Positions 1 through 8,271 of a DNA stretch of 64,000 nt are shown in pieces (the first letter of the stretch is position 1; the number at the start of each line of letters is the position of its first letter). The notes below the pieces were generated by a model, which was not told the origin of the DNA, searched no databases, and was given only the letters and a program-made list of their open reading frames with translations. This stretch comes from Roseivirga misakiensis (GTDB taxonomy: Bacteria; Bacteroidota; Bacteroidia; Cytophagales; Cyclobacteriaceae), in assembly GCF_001747105.1 (NCBI RefSeq), contig NZ_MDGQ01000005.1:1488001-1552000 (forward strand), written 5' to 3'. Position numbers and translations under genes: made by a program.

Positions 1-2
1 AA

Positions 3-728
3 ACTGTAAGGACTTTTGTCATAAAGCCAGATGAAACTACCACCGTAGCTCCAATTGAATACAGTGAAGACGAGGGGAGTGATTACTATGCCCAGATGAT
101 GGAAGTTTATACGGTAAACAATGCCGCTAGAGCAGATCAGGGAGAACAACTTTGGATAGCAGAGTTTTGGAGTGATGATGTGGAAGGCCTTATGATCAGC
201 CCACCGGCTAGGCAATTTGCCATCGCTAATCAGCTTATCGTGCAATATGATTTGTCTCTAGATGAAACGCTTGCGCTGTATTTAAAACTTGGTTTTTCAT
301 TAAATGATGCGGCAGTTTCGGCTTGGAAATACAAATATGACTACATGGTCATGAGACCAAACGTTTATATCCACGAGTTTATCGATGAAGACTTCCAAAC
401 TAATTTGTTTAGGCTTGTCGATTGGCCAAATCCTAGCTTTCCGGGTTATCCTTCAGGTCATTCTACGTTCGCTTCTGCAGCTGCAGGACTATTTATCGAT
501 GCATTTGGCGACGCTACAAGCTTTACGGATAGAACCCATGAAGGAAGAACGGAATTTCAAAGTGAACCAAGAACCTTCTCTACATTTTCACATATGGCCT
601 ATGAAAATGCTTTTTCAAGGGTACCATTAGGTGTTCACGTAAGTATGGATTGTGAAGAAGGCCTAAGACTAGGTTATGAAATTTCAGATGCAGTAAACAA
701 TTGGAACTTATTGTCGGATAGTTTTTAG
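3..728 (+). CDS. Vanadium haloperoxidase / PAP2-like phosphatase, 3' part
   Basis: The reading frame is open from base 3 with no start in the window, so only the C-terminal ~241 residues are present. It carries the acid-phosphatase/vanadium-haloperoxidase signature PSGHST (near base 460) and a second block SRVPLGVHVSMD (near base 615), matching the SRxxxGxHxxxD motif that supplies the catalytic histidine and oxyanion ligands. In this family these residues bind vanadate or phosphate. The length and spacing resemble the secreted vanadium-dependent haloperoxidase-related proteins common in Bacteroidota. Whether it halogenates or acts as a phosphatase cannot be read from the sequence. Methionine 96 is internal and should not be taken as the start. 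Confidence 0.8.
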   Translation, partial: TVRTFVIKPDETTTVAPIEYSEDEGSDYYAQMMEVYTVNNAARADQGEQLWIAEFWSDDVEGLMISPPARQFAIANQLIVQYDLSLDETLALYLKLGFSLNDAAVSAWKYKYDYMVMRPNVYIHEFIDEDFQTNLFRLVDWPNPSFPGYPSGHSTFASAAAGLFIDAFGDATSFTDRTHEGRTEFQSEPRTFSTFSHMAYENAFSRVPLGVHVSMDCEEGLRLGYEISDAVNNWNLLSDSF

Positions 729-756
729 TAGGAGGTAAGAACAGTTTCAGTCTATT

Positions 757-799
757 TGCTCAAGGTGATTATTTTTCGACGAGATAATCGCTTTGAGCA
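757..799. terminator. Imperfect hairpin between convergent genes
   Basis: TGCTCAA with an inner GATTAT pairs with ATAATC and TTGAGCA around an 11-base loop. It lies between the convergent haloperoxidase-like and AI-2E genes. T or A runs on either side are short, so it is a probable but weak bidirectional terminator. Confidence 0.4.
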
Positions 800-823
800 T
801 TTAAATTTCAACCAAGAGCCAAA

Positions 824-1858
824 CTAAGTCGCTGGTTCAATATCTCCATTCTGAGAAAGCATGATCGCGACACGCTTAGTTTTTGGAAACTGAGAAAACA
901 CGATCACCATAACGACTGTAATTGGTGTACTTAAAAGCATACCCGTTATACCCCAAATTTGGCCCCAAACGATCAAAGCTAAAATTGTCACTAATGGGCT
1001 TAGATTAAGTGAATTACCCATCACTTTAGGCTCAATCACATTTCCTATGACCCATTCTATAACACCTAAACCGACAAGAATAATGAGGAAAGGGGTGAAT
1101 TCGCCAAACTGCATGAGACTAAATACCGCCGGAAAGAGTGTGGCAACAAGCGACCCGATCGTTGGGATATAATTTAACAGGAACATTAACAGGGCCCAGA
1201 AAAAGGGCGAATCAACACCCATGATCGCTAAAAACACATAGCCAACAACTCCCGTGAGTAAACTGACATAGGTTTTAAGCCTAATATAGTCGCCGAAAGA
1301 AGTGCTGATTCTGTTTAAGATGTTCATGGCACGAGACTCTTCATCTGGCGTCGTAAACATTTTGGTAAGCTTGTTTTTGAAGCTAGCTTCTTCTGAAAAC
1401 ATAAACGCCGCATAGACTAATATGATGATGGCATCTCCCAAAATACCCGAAATAGAACTTGCTATACCACTCAAGGTATCGCCGTAATCGAAGCCTTCTT
1501 GTGCCGTGTTAAATTGTTCTTGAATATTTATACTGAAAGTTTCATTGACCTTATCTAAGAGACTGTTAATGTTTACTTTATAACTTTCATAGGAGATTAA
1601 TAAAGAATCAATACTACTGGTAATCAATTTCGATAAACCAGCAAAGCCGACTACCAAGATTACAAAGACGAGAACGTTAACCATGGTGGTATTTAGCTTC
1701 TGTCCAACAACTGGAATCTTTCTAGCGAGTTGTTTCATAGAAGTACCGAGGTACCAGAGAATTACACCGAAGACTAAAGGGATTAATATACTTTCGGCAT
1801 AAATCAGTAAGGCGAGAACGCCTGCTAAACCGATAGCACTATAGGCTAACTTTTTCAT
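824..1858 (-). CDS. AI-2E family transporter (PerM/YdiK-like)
   Basis: A 344-residue polytopic inner-membrane protein. It has two close hydrophobic segments at the N-terminus, a third near residues 60-80, a soluble loop of about 70 residues and then a dense C-terminal membrane block. The C-terminal block contains MLSTPITVVMVIV and the conserved FWALLMFLLNYIPTIGS stretch typical of Pfam AI-2E_transport. The family includes TqsA and PerM and ion or solute exporters; its substrate cannot be inferred from sequence, so the name should not be read as proof of autoinducer transport. It stands alone, convergent to the preceding gene and divergent from the PadR operon. The start is a clear ATG followed by a lysine-rich signal-anchor. 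Confidence 0.85.
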   Translation of the reverse strand: MKKLAYSAIGLAGVLALLIYAESILIPLVFGVILWYLGTSMKQLARKIPVVGQKLNTTMVNVLVFVILVVGFAGLSKLITSSIDSLLISYESYKVNINSLLDKVNETFSINIQEQFNTAQEGFDYGDTLSGIASSISGILGDAIIILVYAAFMFSEEASFKNKLTKMFTTPDEESRAMNILNRISTSFGDYIRLKTYVSLLTGVVGYVFLAIMGVDSPFFWALLMFLLNYIPTIGSLVATLFPAVFSLMQFGEFTPFLIILVGLGVIEWVIGNVIEPKVMGNSLNLSPLVTILALIVWGQIWGITGMLLSTPITVVMVIVFSQFPKTKRVAIMLSQNGDIEPAT

Positions 1859-1976
1859 AGATCAATAATAAGCAATTAGCTACAATTTAATCGCCAATAC
1901 GCGCTATTGAAAAGACGTTTTGGTTGATTTCATTTTTTTTACGATAGCTGTGCAACCATTCTTTCCTTCTAAAGTC

Positions 1977-1999
1977 TATACATAGAATAACAAAGTATA
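1977..1999. promoter_or_regulatory. Candidate PadR operator
   Basis: TATAC and GTATA form a dyad separated by 13 bases, ending 9 bases before the PadR start codon. PadR-type repressors typically bind such AT-rich dyads in their own promoters. This is inference from position and symmetry only. Confidence 0.35.
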
Positions 2000-2008
2000 T
2001 AGAAAATC

Positions 2009-2344
2009 ATGATATCTAAAAACCTCACTGCAGCCTCAACAAGACCAATTATTCTTGGGGTATTAAAACAAGGGAGTAGCTATGGCTACTTAATCATCAA
2101 GAAGATCAAAGAGTTATCAAATGGGACTATGAAATGGTCGGATGGAATGCTTTACCCCGTTTTGCATAAACTCGAAAAGGAAGGGTTCATTCGATCGGAG
2201 TGGATAATGGCCGATAATTCAAGGCCAAGGAAATACTATCATATCACGGAAAAGGGGAAACAAGAACTCTTATTGGAGCAGCAGCAATGGACACAGGTCA
2301 ACTCATTGCTAGAGCAGGTTTGGGGAATAGCGCCATCGAAATGA
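2009..2344 (+). CDS. PadR family transcriptional regulator
   Basis: A 111-residue winged-helix protein. Residues 12-30 (RPIILGVLKQGSSYGYLI) and 42-75 (MKWSDGMLYPVLHKLEKEGFI) match the PadR DNA-binding core with the conserved YGY and LYPxLxxLExxG features; the KYYxITEKG wing follows. It lacks the long C-terminal coiled coil of PadR-s2 proteins, so it belongs to the short class usually coupled to ABC-type permeases in Bacteroidota. Its TGA overlaps the ATG of the permease gene (ATGA), implying translational coupling. It most likely represses this two-gene operon and responds to a compound or envelope stress that cannot be identified here. Confidence 0.92.
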   Translation: MISKNLTAASTRPIILGVLKQGSSYGYLIIKKIKELSNGTMKWSDGMLYPVLHKLEKEGFIRSEWIMADNSRPRKYYHITEKGKQELLLEQQQWTQVNSLLEQVWGIAPSK

Positions 2345-4947
2345 GCAGTTTTAATCTCGAACGATCAATCAAACTTTGGTTAAAGGAATTTCGGAAGCAC
2401 CGTGCATTTCATGAAGGGGCTATCCGAGAAATGGAGTTACATCTGCGAGATCATATTGATGATTTAATAGCGGATGGGAAAAGCGAGGAAGCCGCTTTTA
2501 ATCATGCCGTTGAGCAATTTGGGGATATTAAACCCATGGCTCAAGAAGCTTACAGGAGTCAAAGACCAATATCAAACAATCAATTTATCAATACCACCAT
2601 GCTCAAAAATTATCTTAAAATAGCCTTCAGGAATTTCGTCAAGCACAAATTCTATTCATTTGTCAATGTATTTGGTCTTACAGCCGGTCTTTCCATTGTA
2701 CTACTCATTGGCTTATTCGTAAATGATGAACTAAGTTTCGACGAGTTCCATGAACACAAAAATGAGCTTTACCGTGTGGTAGAGAACCAATATTATGCAG
2801 GTGAGCCTGTATTTCCAGTAGCCGTTACGCCGTATGCATTGGGTCCATCTTTGAAAACAGATTATCCAGAGGTAGAGAAATTCACTAGAATAGTTTTTGA
2901 GGACTTTATCTTCGAACAGGATGGGCGTGAAATCATCGAATATGATGGAATTAGGGTAGACGAAGACTTTTTCGATATGTTTAGCTTCGAAGTTTTGACT
3001 GGTAGTGTTAAAGACTTCAAAGCGAATCTAAACACCTTAATTCTTACCGAAACTTTGGCTAAAAAGTATTTTACCGATCAAAATCCAATTGGTAAAGGGC
3101 TCAAGTTAGACGGGGAAGAATTCATTGTATCTGCCGTAATCGCAGATGTCCCCAAAAATTCGCATTTGGATTTCTACTATATCGTAAACATTGAGAAGAT
3201 TATCTCAGAAGACCCAGAGCGTGGTAGTAACTGGGATAGTAATACGCTTTATACTTATGTCCAACTGGGCGAAGGAACCAATTTAGAGCATATCAATGAT
3301 AAGGTCATTGGCCATATTAAAAAGAACAATGAGGGTTCGGTGGTTGATATATACCTTCAGCCCCTCACAGATATTTACTTAGGTACCGTTGATTTTGTAG
3401 TTGAAGTTCAGCGTAAAGGTACCTTGCTTTATGTTCAGACTTTCTCTGTTGTTGCAATTTTCATATTGATTATTTCATGCATCAACTTTATGAACTTGTC
3501 AACCGCAAAATCGGAGAAAAGGGCAAAAGAAGTTGGTTTAAGAAAAACTATCGGTGCACGTAAAGAACAGTTGATCTTTCAGTTTCTGAGTGAGTCTGTC
3601 TTGCTGTCTATAATTGCAGTAATGCTATCTATTGGGGTTGTCGCACTTTTGCTCCCTACTTTCAATGCGCTAACAAATAAGGAATTCGACCTAGTGGCGA
3701 TAGCTCAGGATGGCTCTGTAGGGTTAATACTGTTGGGAATCTTCGGAGTCGCTTTTTTTACTGGGATAGTTTCCGGGAGTTATCCTGCGCTGTTTTTAAG
3801 TTCAATAAAACCTATTTTAACCCTAAATACACAGTCGATTTCGGTCAAGCAGGGTGCTGGTTTTAGGAAAGTCTTAGTTGTTTTTCAGTTTGCCATCTCT
3901 GTAATTCTAATCATCGGAACACTGACAGTTTATAAACAATTGAGCTTTATTCAAGGGGCAGATTTGGGTTATGACCGAGATAATACAATGTATTTGCCAG
4001 TCGATCCTGCCAAGGCACAGTTATTTGCTGATGAGGTAAGAAATCAACCAGGAATTGTTGGTGTTGGAGTTTCAAATCGTCATCCAAACCGTGTCTATTC
4101 AAGTTCTGCTGGATTTAATTGGCCAGGTAAAAATCAAGATGAAACCGTTTTGATCCATTTTATGGGTATGGACCATAACTATGTGAAAACAATGGATATG
4201 ACCATTTTAGAAGGCAGGGACTTTCTGTACACCGATACCGCTGCGGTTTTGATTAACGAGAAGGCAAAAGCACTCATGGGCATGGATGATCCAGTTGGCA
4301 AAACGATGAGTGCCTATGGCGATAGACGCATCGTAGGTGTGATTAAGGACTTTAATTTTAAATCAATTCATACCGAAATTGAACCTTTGGTGATTTTGCA
4401 TAGAAAGGATCTTGGGTTGGCATTAATCAAATATGAAGACGCTTATGCTGGAGACGTCATTAAAACAGTAGAGAAAAAATGGGGAGAGGTTTTCCCTAGT
4501 AAATCCTTTAATTATGGTTTTCTGGAACAAGATTTTAGTGAGCTATACGTGGCAGAAGAACGCACAAAAAAGCTTTCTACTTATTTTGCGGTTTTAGCGA
4601 TTATAATTTCCTGCATGGGGCTTTTTGGACTAGTTTCTTATGCTGTAGAGCAGCGAAAGAAGGAGGTAGGTATTCGAAAAGTGCTTGGGGCATCAGTAGC
4701 CAAGCTTTTTCTATTGATGACCAATGATTTCGCTAAGCTGGTACTAATTTCATTGGCAGTTTCGATACCTGTGGGTAGGTACGCTATGTCTTTATGGTTA
4801 GAAGGGTTCGCTTATCGCATCGAATTATCGGCCGAGACGTATATCTTATCAGGTCTAATCGCTTTGGCCATAACCATCCTCACGGTGAGTTATCAGTCCA
4901 TTAGAGCTGCTACAAATAACCCAGTGACCACTTTAAGAAATGAGTAA
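2341..4947 (+). CDS. FtsX/MacB-type ABC transporter permease with prefix domain
   Basis: 868 residues from the ATG at 2341, chosen over the upstream in-frame ATG at 2287 because it overlaps the PadR stop as ATGA. The first ~80 residues form a soluble helical permease-prefix domain. After residue ~85 comes a repeated layout: a membrane anchor, a periplasmic MacB-like core, and three membrane helices with an FtsX signature (EVGLRKTIGARKEQL), then a second periplasmic core and a final FtsX block (EVGIRKVLGASVAKL). This is the tandem-FtsX architecture widespread in Bacteroidota. Members move or sense hydrophobic compounds or peptides with a separate ATPase; none is encoded nearby. Control by the adjacent PadR protein is likely. 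Confidence 0.9.
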   Translation: MSSFNLERSIKLWLKEFRKHRAFHEGAIREMELHLRDHIDDLIADGKSEEAAFNHAVEQFGDIKPMAQEAYRSQRPISNNQFINTTMLKNYLKIAFRNFVKHKFYSFVNVFGLTAGLSIVLLIGLFVNDELSFDEFHEHKNELYRVVENQYYAGEPVFPVAVTPYALGPSLKTDYPEVEKFTRIVFEDFIFEQDGREIIEYDGIRVDEDFFDMFSFEVLTGSVKDFKANLNTLILTETLAKKYFTDQNPIGKGLKLDGEEFIVSAVIADVPKNSHLDFYYIVNIEKIISEDPERGSNWDSNTLYTYVQLGEGTNLEHINDKVIGHIKKNNEGSVVDIYLQPLTDIYLGTVDFVVEVQRKGTLLYVQTFSVVAIFILIISCINFMNLSTAKSEKRAKEVGLRKTIGARKEQLIFQFLSESVLLSIIAVMLSIGVVALLLPTFNALTNKEFDLVAIAQDGSVGLILLGIFGVAFFTGIVSGSYPALFLSSIKPILTLNTQSISVKQGAGFRKVLVVFQFAISVILIIGTLTVYKQLSFIQGADLGYDRDNTMYLPVDPAKAQLFADEVRNQPGIVGVGVSNRHPNRVYSSSAGFNWPGKNQDETVLIHFMGMDHNYVKTMDMTILEGRDFLYTDTAAVLINEKAKALMGMDDPVGKTMSAYGDRRIVGVIKDFNFKSIHTEIEPLVILHRKDLGLALIKYEDAYAGDVIKTVEKKWGEVFPSKSFNYGFLEQDFSELYVAEERTKKLSTYFAVLAIIISCMGLFGLVSYAVEQRKKEVGIRKVLGASVAKLFLLMTNDFAKLVLISLAVSIPVGRYAMSLWLEGFAYRIELSAETYILSGLIALAITILTVSYQSIRAATNNPVTTLRNE

Positions 4948-4950
4948 TAA

Positions 4951-4999
4951 AAAGGCCGAGCAACTGACTTGAATATTGCCAGTTGCTCGGCCGATTTTT
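4951..4999. terminator. Strong bidirectional terminator
   Basis: A perfect 13-bp stem (4954-4966 with 4980-4992; GGCCGAGCAACTG on the left arm) with a 13-base loop is followed by a T run on the plus strand and preceded by an A run, so it can serve both convergent genes. Confidence 0.9.
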
Positions 5000-5006
5000 G
5001 AATGAT

Positions 5007-8000
5007 TTAATCTATTTTGATCGCCTTATTTTGGCTTGCAAGCATTTGATTGACTTTCTTTAAATCAGTCTTCAGAATAGCGTCCATTTTATCTAAATGA
5101 CCCTTTAATTCCTTTTTTAACTCATCGAATACGACATAAGCAGCATCAGTAGGTTTTGACTGACCACCCTGAACGCTTCTCCTTAACGACGCTAACCTAT
5201 TATTCAATTTGATCGGGAAGTTCAATGGGTCTTGAGGGCTCTGATTCTTCACTTGGTACAAATCCTCTTCGATAACCGTTAACTTTTCAAGCATGCTGCT
5301 AATCGCTGCGCTCACTTGACTATTTGTTCCAGCGGCAAACCCTGTCGCTTGTTTGCGAATTTTTCTGATCAGAATAACCGCCTCATTGGCTTCAGATGTT
5401 TTATCTCGAATATCTACACATAGATCAAATTGCAATTGTAGGTCTTCCGCAGTGATACCCTCCAGATTTGGATTCATTTCTATGTCAAAATCAGTCATGA
5501 ATGTTTCTCCGCCGTGGGTCATTCTCACTTTATAGTTACCAATCGGTGCAGTTGGTCCACTTTGTGGCCTGGCACTCCAAATAATCATACCATCAAAAAC
5601 AGTTGCACCAGGATACCTTAAATCCCAAGTGAAGGTATTAAGTCCCTTGGCCGTTGTAGGAATATTACTTCTTCCATTGGGCTTGTTTCCCGTGAAGGAT
5701 TTTATTAATTGACCCTGAGCATCCATTATTTCTATTTTCACACTATCGGCTTGTTCTGGCAGATAATATTGAATTGTGGCATTATAGATGCCCCGAATAG
5801 GATTGGCTGGTTTGAAAAGGGTGACCTTATTTTCTGCATTAATCTTTGCTGCTTCTCTAAATGGTCGAATATCATCTAAAATCCAGAATCCGCGTCCATG
5901 AGATCCTAATACAACGTCATCATCTCTCAATACAAGGTCTCGAATCGGCGTATCGGGTAGGTTAAGTTGTAATGACTGCCATTTGGCACCGTCATTAAAT
6001 GATACATATACGCCGTGTTCTGTGGCTAAATAAAGCAGGCCTGGTTTCTGTAAATCTTCGCGAATAGCTCTTGCAAAATGGCCTGGAGCAATACCATCGA
6101 TTATTTTTGTCCAAGTTTTACCATAATCAGTTGTCTTGAATACATAAGGTTCCCGATCATCTACTTGGTAACGGTTAGCAGCAAGATAAAGGGTGCCAGG
6201 ATTGAACTTACTTTCATCGATAATGCTAATTCGAGAATATTTCGGTAAATCTTTCGGCGTAATATCCGTCCATCTTTTTCCGCCATTTCTTGTGATGTGC
6301 ATTTTACCATCATCCGAACCAGCCCAAATGGTATTTACATCGTGATTAGAAGGTGCTAAGGCAAATACAGTAGCATAAATTTCTGGCCCGTTCATATCCT
6401 TGGTGATAATACCCCCCGTTTCGCCGAGCGTTTCTGGATCTGCATAGGTTAAATCTGGACTGATTTTCTCCCAAGTCTGTCCATCATTGGTGGTTTTCCA
6501 TACATGCTGAGAGGTAGTGTACATGATAGAAGGATCTTTAGGAGAAAACATGATAGGGAAGGTCCATTGCCACCTTTCTGGCAAGGCACTTGACGGTTCG
6601 CCTGAAAAGAATCTAGGGTAAACCTGAATGTCTCGTCTTTGTCCTGTTTTTCGATTATAGCGGGTGAGTAAGGCGCCTTGACTACCAGCGTAGAAAACAT
6701 CAGGATCGGTAGGACTCTGAGTAATCCAGCCACTTTCTCCACCACCTACAGGATAGTGCCAGCCATGGCCAGGGCCACGACCTAGCATATGTCGCCAGCC
6801 GTCGCTTGGCATAGCAAGTGTACTATTATCTTGTTGGGCACCAGCGACATGATATGGTACATCGCTAGTGGTCATGACGTGATAAAATTGTGTTGTTGTA
6901 TAATCTTGTTCTGTCCAAGATTGTCCGCCATTGATTGTCACGGTACCACCACCATCATTGGCACTGATCATTCTATTCGGATCATTTGGGTCTATCCAAA
7001 GGTCATGGTGATCGCCATGGGGAGGCCTAATTCTAATGTCGAAGGTTTCTCCACCATCGGTTGACTTCCAAAAATTCACATTCAGGCCATAAACCACATC
7101 CTTATCCTGTGGATCGGCATAGATTCTTGAGTAATAGAAAGCGCGTTGTCTTAGTTTTCTTTCAGAATTCACACGTTTCCAGGTCCAACCCGCATCATCA
7201 GAACGGAAAATCCCGCCTTCATTAGCTTCTACTACTGCCCAAACTCTATTCGGATCAACTGGAGAAACCGTAACACCAATTTTCCCAATTGGGCCCTCGG
7301 GCATCCCAGGATTTTTTGTCAAGTCTACCCAAGTATCTCCACCGTCTAAAGACTTCCAAAGCTTACAATCAGGTCCACCGCCCCACATTTTCCATGCTTT
7401 CCGGTATACCTGCCAAGTTGAAGCATAGAGCACATCAGGATTAGTCTTATCAATGATTAAGTCAGCCGCACCAGCTTTATCGCTTACGTAAAGCACCTTT
7501 TCCCAAGTATTGCCGCCATCTTTTGATCTAAAGACACCTCTTTCCTCATTATCTCCATAGACGTGACCAAGTGCGGCCACATAAACTATATTCGGATTAG
7601 TCGGGTGAACCCTGATTCTGGAAATGGCCTGAGTTTCTTTTAAACCTAGATGTCTCCAAGTTTTACCGCCATCTGTGGTTTTGTAAACACCGTCACCTTG
7701 CGTAATACTACCACGAAGCTGGGTTTCACCACCGCCGATATATACAATGTCTGGGTTGGTTTCGGCCACGGCTACAGCACCAATACTAGAAGAAGTTATT
7801 TGACCATCTGTCACCGGGAACCACTCATTACCACCATCAGTAGTTTTCCAGAGTCCACCACCTGTAGCACCAAAGTAATATTCATTAGGTCTGCCAGGGC
7901 TACCAGCAGCTCCTAAAGACCGCCCACCGCGCTGTGGGCCAATGTTTCTCCAAGAATAACCTTGATAGAATGTTGGGTCTACCGGGTCTGTATTTTGGGC

Positions 8001-8072
8001 TGAAATATCTTCTGAAGAATAGAATAGAATAATGCTCAAGAAAGCGAGCAGGTAAGATTGCTTAGTTTTCAT
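5007..8072 (-). CDS. Secreted BNR/VPS10-type beta-propeller protein
   Basis: 1021 residues from the ATG at 8072; the frame extends 30 codons further upstream, but only this start exposes a signal peptide (MKTKQSYLLAFLSIILFYSS, probable cleavage after SAQ). The body contains about ten Asp-box motifs of the sialidase/VPS10 type, for example KTTDGGKTW, RSKDGGNTW, KSLDGGDTW, KTTDYGKTW, so it folds as one or two large propellers. The last ~250 residues are a beta-rich plus helical C-terminal region found in Bacteroidota glycosyl-hydrolase-annotated VPS10 proteins. No glycosidase catalytic residues can be assigned. It is divergent from the S9 peptidase gene and may share its promoter region; a role in extracellular or periplasmic peptide or glycan handling is only inferred. 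Confidence 0.85.
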   Translation of the reverse strand: MKTKQSYLLAFLSIILFYSSEDISAQNTDPVDPTFYQGYSWRNIGPQRGGRSLGAAGSPGRPNEYYFGATGGGLWKTTDGGNEWFPVTDGQITSSSIGAVAVAETNPDIVYIGGGETQLRGSITQGDGVYKTTDGGKTWRHLGLKETQAISRIRVHPTNPNIVYVAALGHVYGDNEERGVFRSKDGGNTWEKVLYVSDKAGAADLIIDKTNPDVLYASTWQVYRKAWKMWGGGPDCKLWKSLDGGDTWVDLTKNPGMPEGPIGKIGVTVSPVDPNRVWAVVEANEGGIFRSDDAGWTWKRVNSERKLRQRAFYYSRIYADPQDKDVVYGLNVNFWKSTDGGETFDIRIRPPHGDHHDLWIDPNDPNRMISANDGGGTVTINGGQSWTEQDYTTTQFYHVMTTSDVPYHVAGAQQDNSTLAMPSDGWRHMLGRGPGHGWHYPVGGGESGWITQSPTDPDVFYAGSQGALLTRYNRKTGQRRDIQVYPRFFSGEPSSALPERWQWTFPIMFSPKDPSIMYTTSQHVWKTTNDGQTWEKISPDLTYADPETLGETGGIITKDMNGPEIYATVFALAPSNHDVNTIWAGSDDGKMHITRNGGKRWTDITPKDLPKYSRISIIDESKFNPGTLYLAANRYQVDDREPYVFKTTDYGKTWTKIIDGIAPGHFARAIREDLQKPGLLYLATEHGVYVSFNDGAKWQSLQLNLPDTPIRDLVLRDDDVVLGSHGRGFWILDDIRPFREAAKINAENKVTLFKPANPIRGIYNATIQYYLPEQADSVKIEIMDAQGQLIKSFTGNKPNGRSNIPTTAKGLNTFTWDLRYPGATVFDGMIIWSARPQSGPTAPIGNYKVRMTHGGETFMTDFDIEMNPNLEGITAEDLQLQFDLCVDIRDKTSEANEAVILIRKIRKQATGFAAGTNSQVSAAISSMLEKLTVIEEDLYQVKNQSPQDPLNFPIKLNNRLASLRRSVQGGQSKPTDAAYVVFDELKKELKGHLDKMDAILKTDLKKVNQMLASQNKAIKID

Positions 8073-8271
8073 CGGTATGAGATAAGGTTGAATTGAAAAA
8101 TACAAAATCTTATCTGCTTGACGGAAATCGATTATGCCAATGGTCGCATTTCGTGAATTCATAAAACAAGTTTGCCATTCCTAAAAGACCATCATGGTGC
8201 AATTGGCATAAATAGTATATTGAAAATAACCCTATAGAAGGGGCTAAAAATGCTAAATCATAAATGCTACT

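Noticed and set aside
5353-7916. Small frames opposite the BNR/VPS10 gene
   Set aside because: They are antisense shadows of a well-supported gene with a signal peptide and ten Asp boxes.
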